NCBI GenBank assembly: GCA_030765065.1
Contig: CM060989.1
Coordinates: 38,679,501 to 38,743,500 of the forward strand
DNA from: Deroplatys truncata
Taxonomy: Eukaryota > Arthropoda > Insecta > Mantodea > Mantidae
Length of the DNA stretch: 64,000 nucleotides
Reading direction: 5' to 3'
Shown: piece by piece, positions 51,795 to 61,079 of the stretch
Position numbering within the stretch: position 1 is the stretch's first letter
Layout of the letters: the number at the start of each line of letters is the position of its first letter
Translations under genes and position numbers: made by a program
The notes under the pieces: generated by a model
Seen by the model: the letters and a program-made list of their open reading frames with translations, nothing else
What the model was told of the DNA's origin: nothing
Database searches by the model: none

Positions 51795-51920
51795 CTGCCA
51801 ATTGTACAAATTTTTAATTATGGTCACAATGATAATTACAATGAACTAAACTATTACAATGGAAAAAACCAGTTATATTACTTGAAAAGTTTAAAATAAT
51901 TATTAGAATTATATAAGAAA

Positions 51921-51943
51921 AATAAACACAAGTTTTCAATAAA
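51921..51943 (+). promoter_or_regulatory. Tandem polyadenylation signals for the CCDC142-like gene
   Basis: AATAAA occurs at 51921-51926 and again at 51938-51943, about 130-150 bp after the stop codon. Position and spacing fit a short 3' UTR. In AT-rich DNA the hexamer is common by chance, so this is supported mainly by location. Confidence 0.5.
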
Positions 51944-51949
51944 AAATCT

Positions 51950-52310
51950 AATTTGTTTATTGACTTCAGTGAATTCAGCAACTCTTTTTTAAGTTGCTAA
52001 ATTTTTATGAACTATGTAAGTAACCAGGAAGGGAGAGGAAGTGATTAAAATTATTAACAAGATGCCATCAAGTGCAAAACTGATATCTATGTTATGCTGT
52101 GGCATGCCCAGCAAACTGCGTCACCTGTTTCTAGCAGCAATGCTTGCTTTATGATATGTTGAAGTCTTGCAGCACATGCATGTAATAAATAGTTCATTAA
52201 AAAGTATGCTACATGGAATAATCGGATACTGTGTATGGCTAAACATAGACTACCAAGAAGTCTTGTTATTTTAAGAAAAAGGTGTAGAATTAGGCTATAA
52301 GATGATGAGA
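51950..52310. other. Unassigned sequence downstream of the gene
   Basis: Nothing recognised between the polyadenylation signals and the family R element. Confidence 0.4.
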
Positions 52311-52512
52311 AATGACAACAGAGGCAAAGCTAGGGAAGGGTTTTGGGGGTTGGACCACCCCCCCCCCCAATTGCCTAAAAAAATGTTAAAATTAATAGCA
52401 ATAGTAGCTTCGTTAAAATAATAGCATTTTTCTAGGTTAGTGTGAACGACATAGGTACTTCCTAAGTGCATCACTGGTAGCGCTATATTTACGCCGGATG
52501 TCTAAGACAATA

Positions 52513-53739
52513 CAGTAGAGTTCCGATAATTCGAGTTAATTGGAGCAGAGGCTATCTCGAATTATAATAAACTCGGATTATACGGAAATATAATTTAGTC
52601 CTGTTTCATCACATCTATACAGTTGATCAGGAGTAAGATTTTCTTCTTGTATAATTTTTCTTAATTTCTCACAAAATTGTGTAACAGTTTGAGAATCCAC
52701 AGAACGTTTTTCACAGCAAATTTCAAGCTGCCTTATGCCGCATCGCTTCTTCCAACTATCCACCATCCTGAACTTGCAGGAAAATCGTCATCTTCCTTTA
52801 ACTCATTCCTAAAAATATAGCTTTTTCTTGCAGAACAGGCCCTGAAATTAGATTTCCTTTTTGTCTTTGTTGAGTAAACCAAATGAACAAAGCTTCACTC
52901 ATTATTCATACTCAGATTTCTTCATTGACTTCTGTTCAAATGATGAAATAGAACACTTGTTAGATGAAAACTTTTCAATTTTGTCTGTTTCTATGCCAAT
53001 CGCCTACTGTCACTTCACCGACTCCATACTCGGCAGCAAATATTTTTTAATGTTTCTCCTTTGTCTATAGTAGTCTTTTCAAAGCCTCCAGTTTCACATT
53101 CAACGGCACAAATTTTCTCTTACTCCTACCACTCACTGTAATATATGAATTAAAACATTAAAAAACACAAAGTTACATACATGTATGTACATATATATAA
53201 CACTTTAAAATTAATGTGACACAGGTGGGCTCACTACAGTACAGATGTTACTACACAACCATCCACATACAACAACGGTCAGCCTATGTTGTAAATGTGT
53301 ATTTTTACTTAAGCGTATTTTAATGACTACTGTCACTGAGTAGGAAAAACAATAAAGGTAACAATAAGGATGGTATGCACTGTACAACTCATTGTCAGGC
53401 GGTCCCAATTAGTGAAGGGTCGACATAGAAAGAGCAAGCGCATTCCTTGAAACTTACGTAGTTACCTGTCCATCTGTAATAGAAATGCATTAGCAGTCTG
53501 ACGCCAAAGTTATTTCTGTGCATTATGAACGAAAACCATAAGTGGGACAGTTTGGCCTGTATTATACATGGAAAAGTGAAAGAAAGTTCAAAATGTAGCA
53601 CATTCAGAAGTGCGGAAAATGTACATGAGGACAACATATAAAAATGGAATTTAATTATATGTAAAATTTTAATTTTCTTAAGACCAGCTCGAAACACAGA
53701 ACCTCAAAATACTGGGGCTCGAATTACCGGGCTCTAATG
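52513..53739 (-). mobile_element. pogo/Tigger-like DNA transposon, decayed
   Basis: Ends CAGTAGAGTTCCGATAATTC and, reverse-complemented, CATTAGAGCCCGGTAATTC, with TA at 52511-52512 and 53740-53741. The unoccupied form of the site is visible in the sister repeat near 33636 (AGAAATATCACC). Minus-strand 52766-52578 encodes KKRCGIRQLEICCEKRSVDS and LTPDQLYRCDETGL, the Tigger/JRK transposase region with the first catalytic D (DETGL). Confidence 0.82.
52578..52766 (-). pseudogene. Tigger-like transposase fragment
   Basis: 62 codons: WKKRCGIRQLEICCEKRSVD, FCEKLRKIIQEENLTPDQLY and RCDETGLNYISV. The order W--R-GIR-L---EK-S-D, then -DETGL matches the CENP-B HTH to DDE boundary of Tigger/JRK proteins. 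The rest of the catalytic domain is gone. Confidence 0.75.
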
Positions 53740-54158
53740 TATCACCACAGATGACAGCAACAGAAACTGTACTTTAGATGGTTTGGTACAACCAGGTTAT
53801 CGGGACTGTTTTTGTTCCAATGCTAAATTTGAATACAATATCTCCCAGTTTAGAACATAACTAGAAGCCCTATTTTGTGGTAAAATAAAATGGCTTATAG
53901 ACCCCCACAGGGTCATTAATTTTTATTTCACAATACATATGCCACTTAGAATACACAAAACATTCTATCCTAATTTTAATTCCAATTGCTGCACCTTAAT
54001 CTGTGAATATAAAATTGATTTATTTACATATTTCAAGTGAGGATTAATTCATATTTATCATTTAAATTGATACAATTTTTTTAAAAAATGGATCCCTATA
54101 CATAACCCCACCCTTAATATTTTTCTGGTTACACTACTGATGACAATAGAGATGCAGC

Positions 54159-54333
54159 TTTCTCTAGGTAAAAGTTGGTGATTGAGTGCGATGAGAGGCA
54201 ACAAACAAGCTAGCAGGACTGCTTTCTCTACAGAAAAATGGGGGACTGAGAGATACAAGAGGCAACAGGTTAGTAGGACTGTTTTCTCTAGAGAAAAGCA
54301 GGAGATTGAGATATGAGAGGAAACAGGCTAGGA
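54159..54333 (+). repeat. Tandem repeat, ~60 bp x 3
   Basis: Three units each start TTTCTCTA and carry GAGAGGCAACA/AAGAGGCAACAG and AGCAGGACTG/TAGTAGGACTG. Diverged by roughly a fifth. Local amplification with no coding sense. Confidence 0.7.
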
Positions 54334-54339
54334 AAAAGG

Positions 54340-55175
54340 CTGCTCTTTCATTGGTAAGCTGAAGATGAGTTGCTGATGCGACCTTGAAATGCCTATATTA
54401 CAAATTATAATTGGGTTTTGTGTCTAAAAGATACTGATAAAAAGAAAACATAAAAGATACAACAATTAGCAAAGTGGAAGCCTATGGTACCTGTAAGACT
54501 GTGACTCCTGGTTAAATACTTTGACAATCTTCAGAAATATTGTTTATAGTCCACAGGTTATGAATGTTTCAAAAGTTTGTCTTGGCCTCATATTTGAAAC
54601 AATAGGGCTTTCCATTGTGAAAGAATTATCAAAATTAGTTTAGTGGTTGAAGTATATAAACTATATTTTTAAAAAGTCGTCAAACTTCATTGTTATAATA
54701 GCTTTTTGCTAGATGTTTATGGAGTGGTTAAGCGCCTCTATCTGCAAAAACAGGCATTGTGCAGGAGGAATGTGCTTTATTGCCATTTTTTATGCCGATG
54801 CATCAGCTTGTAATATTGAGTAAGTAATTATATGCATACTCTAGTTTATATACATAACTTCTCTCCATACTTGGCACCTAAAGAAGTTCACTATAGGAAG
54901 CAAACAAAGCAAAACGAGAATGTGGCGATCACAATTCTTGCAAACTGCAATTGTTTTTTAACCACGATTCATGGAATAGTAGACAATAGCCTCAAAAACT
55001 GCTGTTTCAATGTAGCAAACTGACAATTATGCAAATCTGTGTGATTGTTTATTTGCCTCCCACTGACTTATAGTAAGCGACACTCTAACATTTGGTATGA
55101 ACAACCCCAAGAAAGAAACATATAACACTTTCTTCAAGCATTTTATAAAAATTTATACAACATGCTTCACACTGT
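54340..55175. other. Unassigned sequence
   Basis: AT-rich; no gene, RNA or repeat recognised. Confidence 0.4.
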
Positions 55176-55179
55176 AAGA

Positions 55180-55770
55180 TATCCTTTGTAGGCTGAAAAG
55201 CACAAAGTCTTCGGATTTATTTGGCTGTTGCCGCCAGTTGGTTGTCTGCCCATGACATCAAACTTTGAAGTGGGTTTTTCACCAAGTGCCTCTGGCAGAA
55301 GGCTAACGAAAGATGAGTGGAAGGGGAGAATGTCAACAGCATCGAGGTCACCTTAGCCAAATGAGGCTTGTATAAACCTTTCCCGTATTTACATTTGGAA
55401 CTTCTTTCGCTTGTATCTCGTAAACATGCAATCTCAGCATGTATGTTGATAAGTAACTAAAATAATTCGACGGTTTTTGTAGCATAGAGTGCCTCGGCTA
55501 AGCACTCAACCATGCAAATTTTGTGATCGGTGGGCACTTTCATCTCGCATGCAAAGAACGCACAAAATACCCTAGTAAAAAAAGTTCTGCACCGCCGCAG
55601 TACATCAACCTGTTTACGAAGTCGGAAATTCATGCAGTCAGAGGTTCAATTCTGCACCTCCCCTTTAAAACAAAGAACAGGCTCATAAATTAATAACCTT
55701 ATTTACGTAAACCTACTGGCGGTAAAAGCCGAATAAATCACAAGATCCGGTTTAATATATAAGCAATAGC
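55180..55770 (+). repeat. Dispersed repeat T, copy 2
   Basis: Matches 44030-44850 in reverse orientation through AGTTGGTTGTCTGCCC, TTACATTTGGAACTTCTTTC, AAGCACTCAACCATGC and GGTTCAATTCTGCACCTCCC. The last word is B-box-like and is followed by TTT. A tRNA-derived origin is possible but no clear A box is seen. Confidence 0.6.
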
Positions 55771-55794
55771 TGTTGAAAATTAGTTAAGAAATTG

Positions 55795-56043
55795 TACTAT
55801 ATTCGGTTAAATATAGTTCAGAAATTATACGCGTTTAAAGTTTCCAAAAGAGGTTCAAAATCCAAGTCTAAAACCTTGCCCTTTTTTATGGCGTCCGAAA
55901 TACAAATTCTCTGCCTTCGGTGTAATTTCAAACCTGAGGACGAGCAGAATTCGGGAGAATGAAATTCCAAATTTCATCGAAGGCGAAGAAAGAACTGTGG
56001 CTAGAAAGGAGAGAATGAAAAAGAAAATCTCTGTTTTCGGTGT
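55795..56043 (+). repeat. Diverged partial copy of the foldback arm, left of the array
   Basis: CGCGTTTAAAGTTTCCAAAA, GGTTCAAAATCCAAGTCTAA and CGAGCAGAATTCGGGA match 56968-57100 of the array unit (CGCGTTCAAAGTTTCGAAAA and so on), but are more diverged than the array units are from each other. It marks the older left edge of the array. Confidence 0.65.
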
Positions 56044-56459
56044 GACTGGTAATGCAGGTATGTGAAGTTGTTTACCTCCTGCATACCAGCTTTTTGATTG
56101 GCTGCTACTCTTGCTCCATTCTTAAATACCGTAATTAGAAACATCCTTGTTCTTATTGACTTGTACATCGTCACTTTAAGCCCATTCCTTTAGATTGTTC
56201 ACCGCTGTTTGGAGGTCTTCTCTGTTTCGTGCTCCTATTACCATGTCATCTGCGTATGCATACATAACAACCGGCAGATTTCTTGTTATCATGGTGAAGT
56301 CTGTTGGAGCTATGTTAAAAGGTGTGAGGCTAAGGGATCATCCTGTAGTATTCCGTTTTTTGCTTACGTTACTATACGTAATAGAGAAAGTAAGAACCTA
56401 AACAATAGGACACTTGAGCGCAAGATGTGTTTGCCAACTTGCAACACGTGTGCTACTTC

Positions 56460-56541
56460 TTTCATTGGCTGAGTGGTCAGCCCACGGATTTGGTAGTCCG
56501 GATATCCTGGTTCGATACGCATCTTGGGGTTTTGTTTTTTT
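56460..56541 (+). ncRNA. tRNA-like Pol III module 1, unit 1
   Basis: A box TTGGCTGAGTGG (56465-56476); B box GGTTCGATACG (56509-56519); terminator-like T4 at 56530-56533 and T7 at 56535-56541. CGGATTTGGTAGTCCG between them can form an anticodon-like hairpin. The acceptor stem is not convincing, so a canonical tRNA is unlikely. It lies outside the palindrome arm. Confidence 0.55.
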
Positions 56542-57390
56542 AAAGGTTTCTTTTAAAAATAGATTTCAAAATTTTTGCATTAGGACCATTCTTTACACTC
56601 AACATGTCACGAAATAGTTTAAATGTTTGCCCTAGCTTTGGTGGTATTGAAATTACAGCTCTCTAAAGCGGACTCTCATAAACTTTGACACGTCATAAAA
56701 CGCAAATAAATAGGAATTTCGTGCAGCGAAGGCCAGATTCGTGATCCTGGCATTCGAAACCATAGGCATACCAAATTTCATCCAAATCGGTGAGGGTCAT
56801 TAGCCCAGAGGTCCGGATGGAAGCCAGTTTTGGCTGTTTTCTGAAAAATAAAAGTATTAATATCTCTGCTTGTGCACCACATTTTGCACATTACAAAGGA
56901 TGAAAAAATTCGCAAAAAAATTAGCTTCCTGAGAAAAATTAGTTGGAGACTGTATGTTTGTCCGTTCAGGAATTATTCGCGTTCAAAGTTTCGAAAAGAG
57001 GTCCAAAATCCAAGTCTAAAGACTCGCCATTTTTTGGCGTCCGAGAAAAAAAATTTCTGTTTTCGGCGTGATTTGAAAGTTGAGGTCGAGCAGAATTCGG
57101 GACCGGTCTTAGATTTTCGATATCTGAATTTATAAAGAAGTTATGACGTGTGAAAGTTATGGTGTGCATTATGCAGAAAATTAGAAGTGTATTTATTCAG
57201 CAGTACAATCGAATAATTGAGTCATATGATATCTCGTTGGAAAGCTGAAGATCAGCAGAATTCAGATCTTGCCTTAGTTTTGCGAAATTTTCAATTATAC
57301 AGGAGTTATGACGTAAAACGTGCAGAATGGACACACGTTGTGTTACAAACGGCATAAGTAGAAGAATTAAACAACCTCATTCAAGACATG

Positions 57391-57473
57391 AATCCTGGTG
57401 TAGTGGTTAGAGTTACCGACTCCAAAGCAGAGGACGTGGGTTAGTGTCTGAGCTCTTCGTATAGCATTTTTTT
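57391..57473 (+). ncRNA. tRNA-like Pol III module 2, unit 1
   Basis: A box TGGTGTAGTGG (57396-57406), B-box-like GGGTTAGTGTCTG (degenerate here; GAGTTCGTGTCTG in unit 2), and T7 at 57467-57473. The head resembles Val/Glu-type tRNAs and S1. Confidence 0.5.
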
Positions 57474-57540
57474 CCTTGTACAAGTTAATCTTCATTGAAC
57501 TAATAAAGCCTAAAAAAAGTGACTGTTTCATCAGCTACAG

Positions 57541-57609
57541 CATAGCCGAGTGGTTAAAGGCAGCGGCTTGAAAACAAGAATTTCGGGTTTGCGGAAGCAA
57601 AAAGCTTTT
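57541..57609 (+). ncRNA. tRNA-like Pol III module 3, unit 1
   Basis: A box TAGCCGAGTGG (57543-57553), Ser/Leu-like GGTTAAAGGC, an anticodon-like CTTGAAAACAAG hairpin, B-like CGGGTTTGCGG and T4 at 57606-57609. The B box is the weakest of the set. Confidence 0.45.
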
Positions 57610-57675
57610 ACCTCTTAAATTCCTGCTCTAGTTTATTAATGTAGATAAAAGGGAAGCTTGACGTTTGCTTGCAGT

Positions 57676-57750
57676 ACAGCCGAGTGGCTAAAGTGATTGT
57701 TTTCTGCACGAAACACCCAGGATCGAGTCTCTTTGCGGGATTTGCTTTTT
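57676..57750 (+). ncRNA. tRNA-like Pol III module 4, unit 1
   Basis: A box CAGCCGAGTGG (about 57677-57687), B box GGATCGAGTCT (57720-57730), T5 at 57746-57750. Spacing A to B of 33 bp is shorter than most tRNAs but within Pol III tolerance. Confidence 0.55.
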
Positions 57751-57920
57751 ATGTCTTGCTTTCAAACAATTACCTTCTATCTTTGTCTTCTTCTCCTCTT
57801 CATGGATTAGGCTGATTCCTCTTGCGTCTTTACAGTGTGTCCTTCTCTGCCTTCCCACGTCTCTATTGGAAAGCTATTTGGTACCTTCCTAACATGTTCT
57901 ATTTCTACCTTTGTAATAGG

Positions 57921-58005
57921 AAAAAAAGCTTGCTGCGGAACATAGGACTCGAACCCACAATGCTTGCTTCTGAAGCACTGCCTTTAACCACTCAGCTATA
58001 TTGTA
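57921..58005 (-). ncRNA. tRNA-like Pol III module 5, unit 1 (best preserved)
   Basis: Minus strand: A box TAGCTGAGTGG (57998-57988), TTAAAGGC, a perfect TGCTTCAGAAGCA hairpin in the anticodon position, a full T arm GTGGGTTCGAGTCCTAT with B box, then T7 (57927-57921). The seven bases before the A box do not pair with those after the T arm, so a mature tRNA is not expected. Confidence 0.6.
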
Positions 58006-58073
58006 ACTGATCGGGTAACCACCTTTTATCTTTATTAGTACAATAAAGACTAAACTTATAGCGGAAAGATGTT

Positions 58074-58146
58074 AAAAGGACAGCTTCAACACGAACCCGT
58101 ATTCCTTGCGTTCAACTCACTGCCGTTAACCACTCGGCTATAGCAG
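58074..58146 (-). ncRNA. tRNA-like Pol III module 6, unit 1
   Basis: Minus strand: A box TAGCCGAGTGG (58140-58130), TTAACGGC, B box ACGGGTTCGTG, then T4 (58077-58074). Ser/Leu-like D arm. Confidence 0.55.
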
Positions 58147-58207
58147 AGCTAACATAAAAGTCACTTTTTTACCTTTATTAGTGCACTGAAGATTAAAGTT
58201 AATAGTG

Positions 58208-58285
58208 AAAAACGTTAAACTAAGAGCTGCGACGCGAAACCACGATTCTTGCACCGTAGTCTGTAACCCTAACCACCGCGCCCGG
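58208..58285 (-). ncRNA. tRNA-like Pol III module 7, unit 1
   Basis: Minus strand: A-box-like GGGCGCGGTGGTTAGGG (near 58283-58269), B box GTGGTTTCGCGTC (GTGGGTTCGCGTC in unit 2), then T5 (58212-58208). Confidence 0.5.
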
Positions 58286-58360
58286 TGCTGTTGTGAAATA
58301 CACTGCCTTACTTCTACTAGTTATGGCTTTTATGATACACCGTGTGTCCATTCAGGTAGG

Positions 58361-58430
58361 AAAAAAACTAAATTGGACCAGAACCTGCGATACTTTTGAT
58401 TAGAACTGGTTGCCTTACCCATGCAACTAT
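58361..58430 (-). ncRNA. tRNA-like Pol III module 8, unit 1
   Basis: Minus strand: A-box-like TAGTTGCATGGGTAAGG (58429-58413), B box GCAGGTTCTGGTCC (58388-58375), then T7 (58367-58361). Confidence 0.5.
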
Positions 58431-58949
58431 GCATCCAGTAAGAAACTCGCCCTTAGATTGTTCTTATGCTTCCTGAATGGTAAACACGCATGTATTTGAA
58501 TCCTTACGGACTTGGAATCCTAAAATCTCAAACTTCGATTATCGTCAAAAGCCATCATATCTGCATACACCTCCAAGTTCTATGGAAATAATGTACTTCT
58601 GCATTCGAAATTACGTTCCGCACGTTTTACGTAACAAACGCTGTGTATTCGTAAATATCCGAAAACTCCGACCAGATCTGAATTCTGCTAATTTTCAAAT
58701 TTTCTAACGAGATATATCACGTGACTCAAATACTCGTTTGTACCGCTGAATTGTACCATTAAAATTTTCTGCAGAATCCACACCATAACTTGCACACCCC
58801 ATAACCTCTTTCTAAGTTCAAATATCGAAATTTTTCTGCTCGACTTCAGATCCCAAAGCACACTGGAAACCGAATTTCTCTTTCACACGCAAAATCTCGG
58901 TATGGAATTTTTTGGTAGAATACAATACTGCATCACTTACGTTACTATA

Positions 58950-59693
58950 ATAAATGAAGAAGAGCGCAGGTATGTGCATAGTTTCACTTTTACTCCTGTG
59001 TCTTTACTGTTTTTTCTTCACATAGGGAGAAAAGGTAACGTTCGCATTTTCTTTCTCGCAGTTTACACAAACACTAATTACTTGGTTCGCCATATATTTA
59101 GCTTCTGCAAAGCTTGTGGTGGAAACCATGAACTACAAACATGTCGATGGCACTGCACATGCTCTGGTTTGGGCCCATATAACATGGCATTTGTTGCGCA
59201 AAACTCCGTCCGTATTTGTTCTCTTCCTCAAGAGCTCTGCGACGCGTGGCGTTGCTGGCAGGGAGAGCATGTCCTAGCACGAAGGAGTTTCACTGAGATT
59301 CTTGTCGGGTCTTTTATATCATATATTCCTCATACGGCCGCTTTTGCACCTTGAAAGATGACCCTGTTGACAGACTGGTGATGCCTAGGTATGAGAAGTT
59401 GTTTACCTCCTGCATACCAGCTTTTTCATTGGCTGCTACTCTTGCTCCATTCTTAAATACCGTAACTAGAAACATGCTTGTTCTTATTGACTTGTACATC
59501 GTCACTTTAAGCCCATTCCTTTAGATTGTTCACCGCTGTTTGGAGGTCTTCTCTGTTTCGTGCTCCTATTACCATGTCATCTGCGTATGCATACATAACA
59601 ACCGGCAGATTTCTTGTTATCATGGTGAAGTCTATTGTAGCTATGTTAAAAGGTGTGAGGCTAAGGGATCATCCTGTAGTATTCCGTTTTTTG
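58950..59693 (-). pseudogene. LINE RT fragment forming part of the tandem unit
   Basis: Minus strand: MYAYADDMVIGARNREDLQT (catalytic YADD at about 59580-59592), then 59505-59314 with VFKNGARVAANEKAGMQEVN and NFSYLGITSLSTGSSFK (thumb), then 59280-59098 with LEEENKYGRSFAQQMPCYMG. It is a non-LTR RT from palm to C-terminus with stops and shifts. The same fragment recurs at 62279-63013 and, cut, at 56044-56362. It is carried passively by the tandem amplification. Confidence 0.75.
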
Positions 59694-59789
59694 CTTACGT
59701 TACTATACGTAATAGAGAAAGCAAGAACCTAATCAATAGGACACTTGAGCGCAAGATGTGTTTGCCAACTTGCAACACGTGTGTTACTT

Positions 59790-59872
59790 CTTTCATTGGC
59801 TGAGTGGTCAGCCCACGGATTTGGTAGTCCGGATATCCTGGTTCGATACGCATCTTGGGGTTTTGTTTTTTT
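59790..59872 (+). ncRNA. tRNA-like module 1, unit 2
   Basis: Same A box, B box and T-runs as unit 1 with no change in the boxes; T7 at 59866-59872. Confidence 0.55.
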
Positions 59873-60719
59873 AAAGGTTTCTTTTAAAAATAGATTTCAA
59901 AATTTTTGCATTAGGACCATTCTTTACACTCAACATGTCACGAAATAGTTTAAATTTTTGCCCTAGCTTTAGTGGTATTGAAATTACAGCTCTCTAAAGC
60001 GGACTGTCATAAACTTTGACACGTCATAAAACGCAAATAAATAGGAATTTCGACCAGCGAAGGCCAGATTCGTGATCCTGGCATTCGAAACCATAGGCAT
60101 ACCAAATTTCATCCAAATCGGTGAGGGTCATTAGCCCAGAGGTCCGGATGGAAGCCAGTTTTGGCTGTTTTCTGAAAAATAAAAGTATTAATATCTCTGC
60201 TTGTGCACCACATTTTGCACATTACAAAGTATGAAAAAATTCGCAAAAAAATTAGCTTCCTGAGAAAAATTAGTTGGAGACTGTAGCTTTGTCCGTTCAG
60301 GAATTATTCGCGTTCAAAGTTTCGAAAAGAGGTCCAAAATCCAAGTCTAAAACCTTGCCATTTTTTGGCGTCCGAGAAAAAATCTCTGTTTTCGGCGTGA
60401 TTTGAAAGTTGTGGTCGAGCAGAATTCGGGGCCGGTCTTGGATTTTCGATATCTGAATTTATAAAGAAGTTATGACGTGTGAAAGTTATGGTGTGCATTA
60501 TGCAGAAAATTTGAAGTGTATTTATTCAGCAGTACAATCGAATAATTGAGTCATATGATATCTCGTTGGAAAGCTGAAGATCAGCAGAATTCAGATCTTG
60601 CCTTAGTTTTGCGAAATTTTTAATTATACAGGAGTTATGACGTAAAACGTGCAGAATGGACACACGTTGTGTTACAAACGGCATAAGTAGAAGAATTAAA
60701 CAACCTCATTCAAGACATG

Positions 60720-60802
60720 AATCCTGGTGTAGTGGTTAGAGTTACCGACTACAAAGCAGAGGACGTGAGTTCGTGTCTGAGCTCTTCGTATAGCATTTTT
60801 TT
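60720..60802 (+). ncRNA. tRNA-like module 2, unit 2
   Basis: A box TGGTGTAGTGG; B box GAGTTCGTGTC is closer to consensus than in unit 1; T7 at 60796-60802. Confidence 0.55.
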
Positions 60803-60869
60803 CCCTGTACAAGTTAATCTTCATTGAACTAATAAAGCCAAAAAAAAGTGACTGTTTCATCAGCTACAG

Positions 60870-60938
60870 CATAGCCGAGTGGTTAAAGGCAGCGGCTTGA
60901 AAACAAGAATTTCGGGTTTGCGGAAGCAAAAAGCTTTT
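60870..60938 (+). ncRNA. tRNA-like module 3, unit 2
   Basis: As unit 1; TAGCCGAGTGG from 60872, T4 at 60935-60938. Confidence 0.45.
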
Positions 60939-61004
60939 ACCTCTTAAATTCCTGCTCTAGTTTATTAATGTAGATAAAAGGGAAGCTTGACGTTTGCTTG
61001 CAGT

Positions 61005-61079
61005 ACAGCCGAGTGGCTAAAGTGATTGTTTTCTGCACGAAACACCCAGGATCGAGTCTCTTTGCGGGATTTGCTTTTT
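61005..61079 (+). ncRNA. tRNA-like module 4, unit 2
   Basis: As unit 1; CAGCCGAGTGG, GGATCGAGTCT, T5 at 61075-61079. Confidence 0.55.

Larger units (their letters stand above)
52319..54139 (+). mobile_element. Family R element split by a pogo/Tigger-like insertion
   Basis: Starts CAGAGGCAAAGCTAGGGAAG and ends TTCTGGTTACACTACTG. ATGACAA occurs on both sides (52312-52318 and 54140-54146), a likely target duplication. The interior aligns with 33457-33820 and with 34373-34478 plus 35338-35387 once inserts are removed. A pogo-like element occupies 52513-53739. No coding capacity of its own. Confidence 0.72.
56363..58949. mobile_element. Foldback-like element with eight tRNA-like modules (unit 1)
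   Basis: Both edges carry CTTACGTTACTATA. The left arm (about 57055-57345) is the inverted, diverged copy of the right arm (about 58600-58870): GTTATGGTGTG, TGCAGAAAAT, AGCAGAATTCAGATCT and GTAAAACGTGC occur in both in mirrored order. Between the arms lie modules 2-4 forward and 5-8 reverse; module 1 lies outside the left arm. No protein-coding frame is present. The right edge also resembles the end of family B repeats (AATCTTGGTATCGAATTTTT versus AATCTCGGTATGGAATTTTT). Confidence 0.7.
56044..59372 (+). repeat. Tandem array unit 1 (3329 bp)
   Basis: The unit comprises 319 bp of a minus-strand LINE fragment, a 2.59-kb foldback-like element (56363-58949) and 423 bp more of the LINE. Units 1 and 2 appear about 98-99% identical by eye; differences are scattered single bases and small indels. 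Confidence 0.9.

Noticed and set aside
56195-56617. Short frames repeated at 59526 and 62846 (MFTAVWRSSLFR...)
   Set aside because: They are antisense of the LINE RT fragment in each array unit; conservation reflects recent duplication, not selection.
57391-58430. Calling the modules functional tRNA genes
   Set aside because: Internal boxes and T-runs are present, but acceptor stems do not pair, even in the best module (5).
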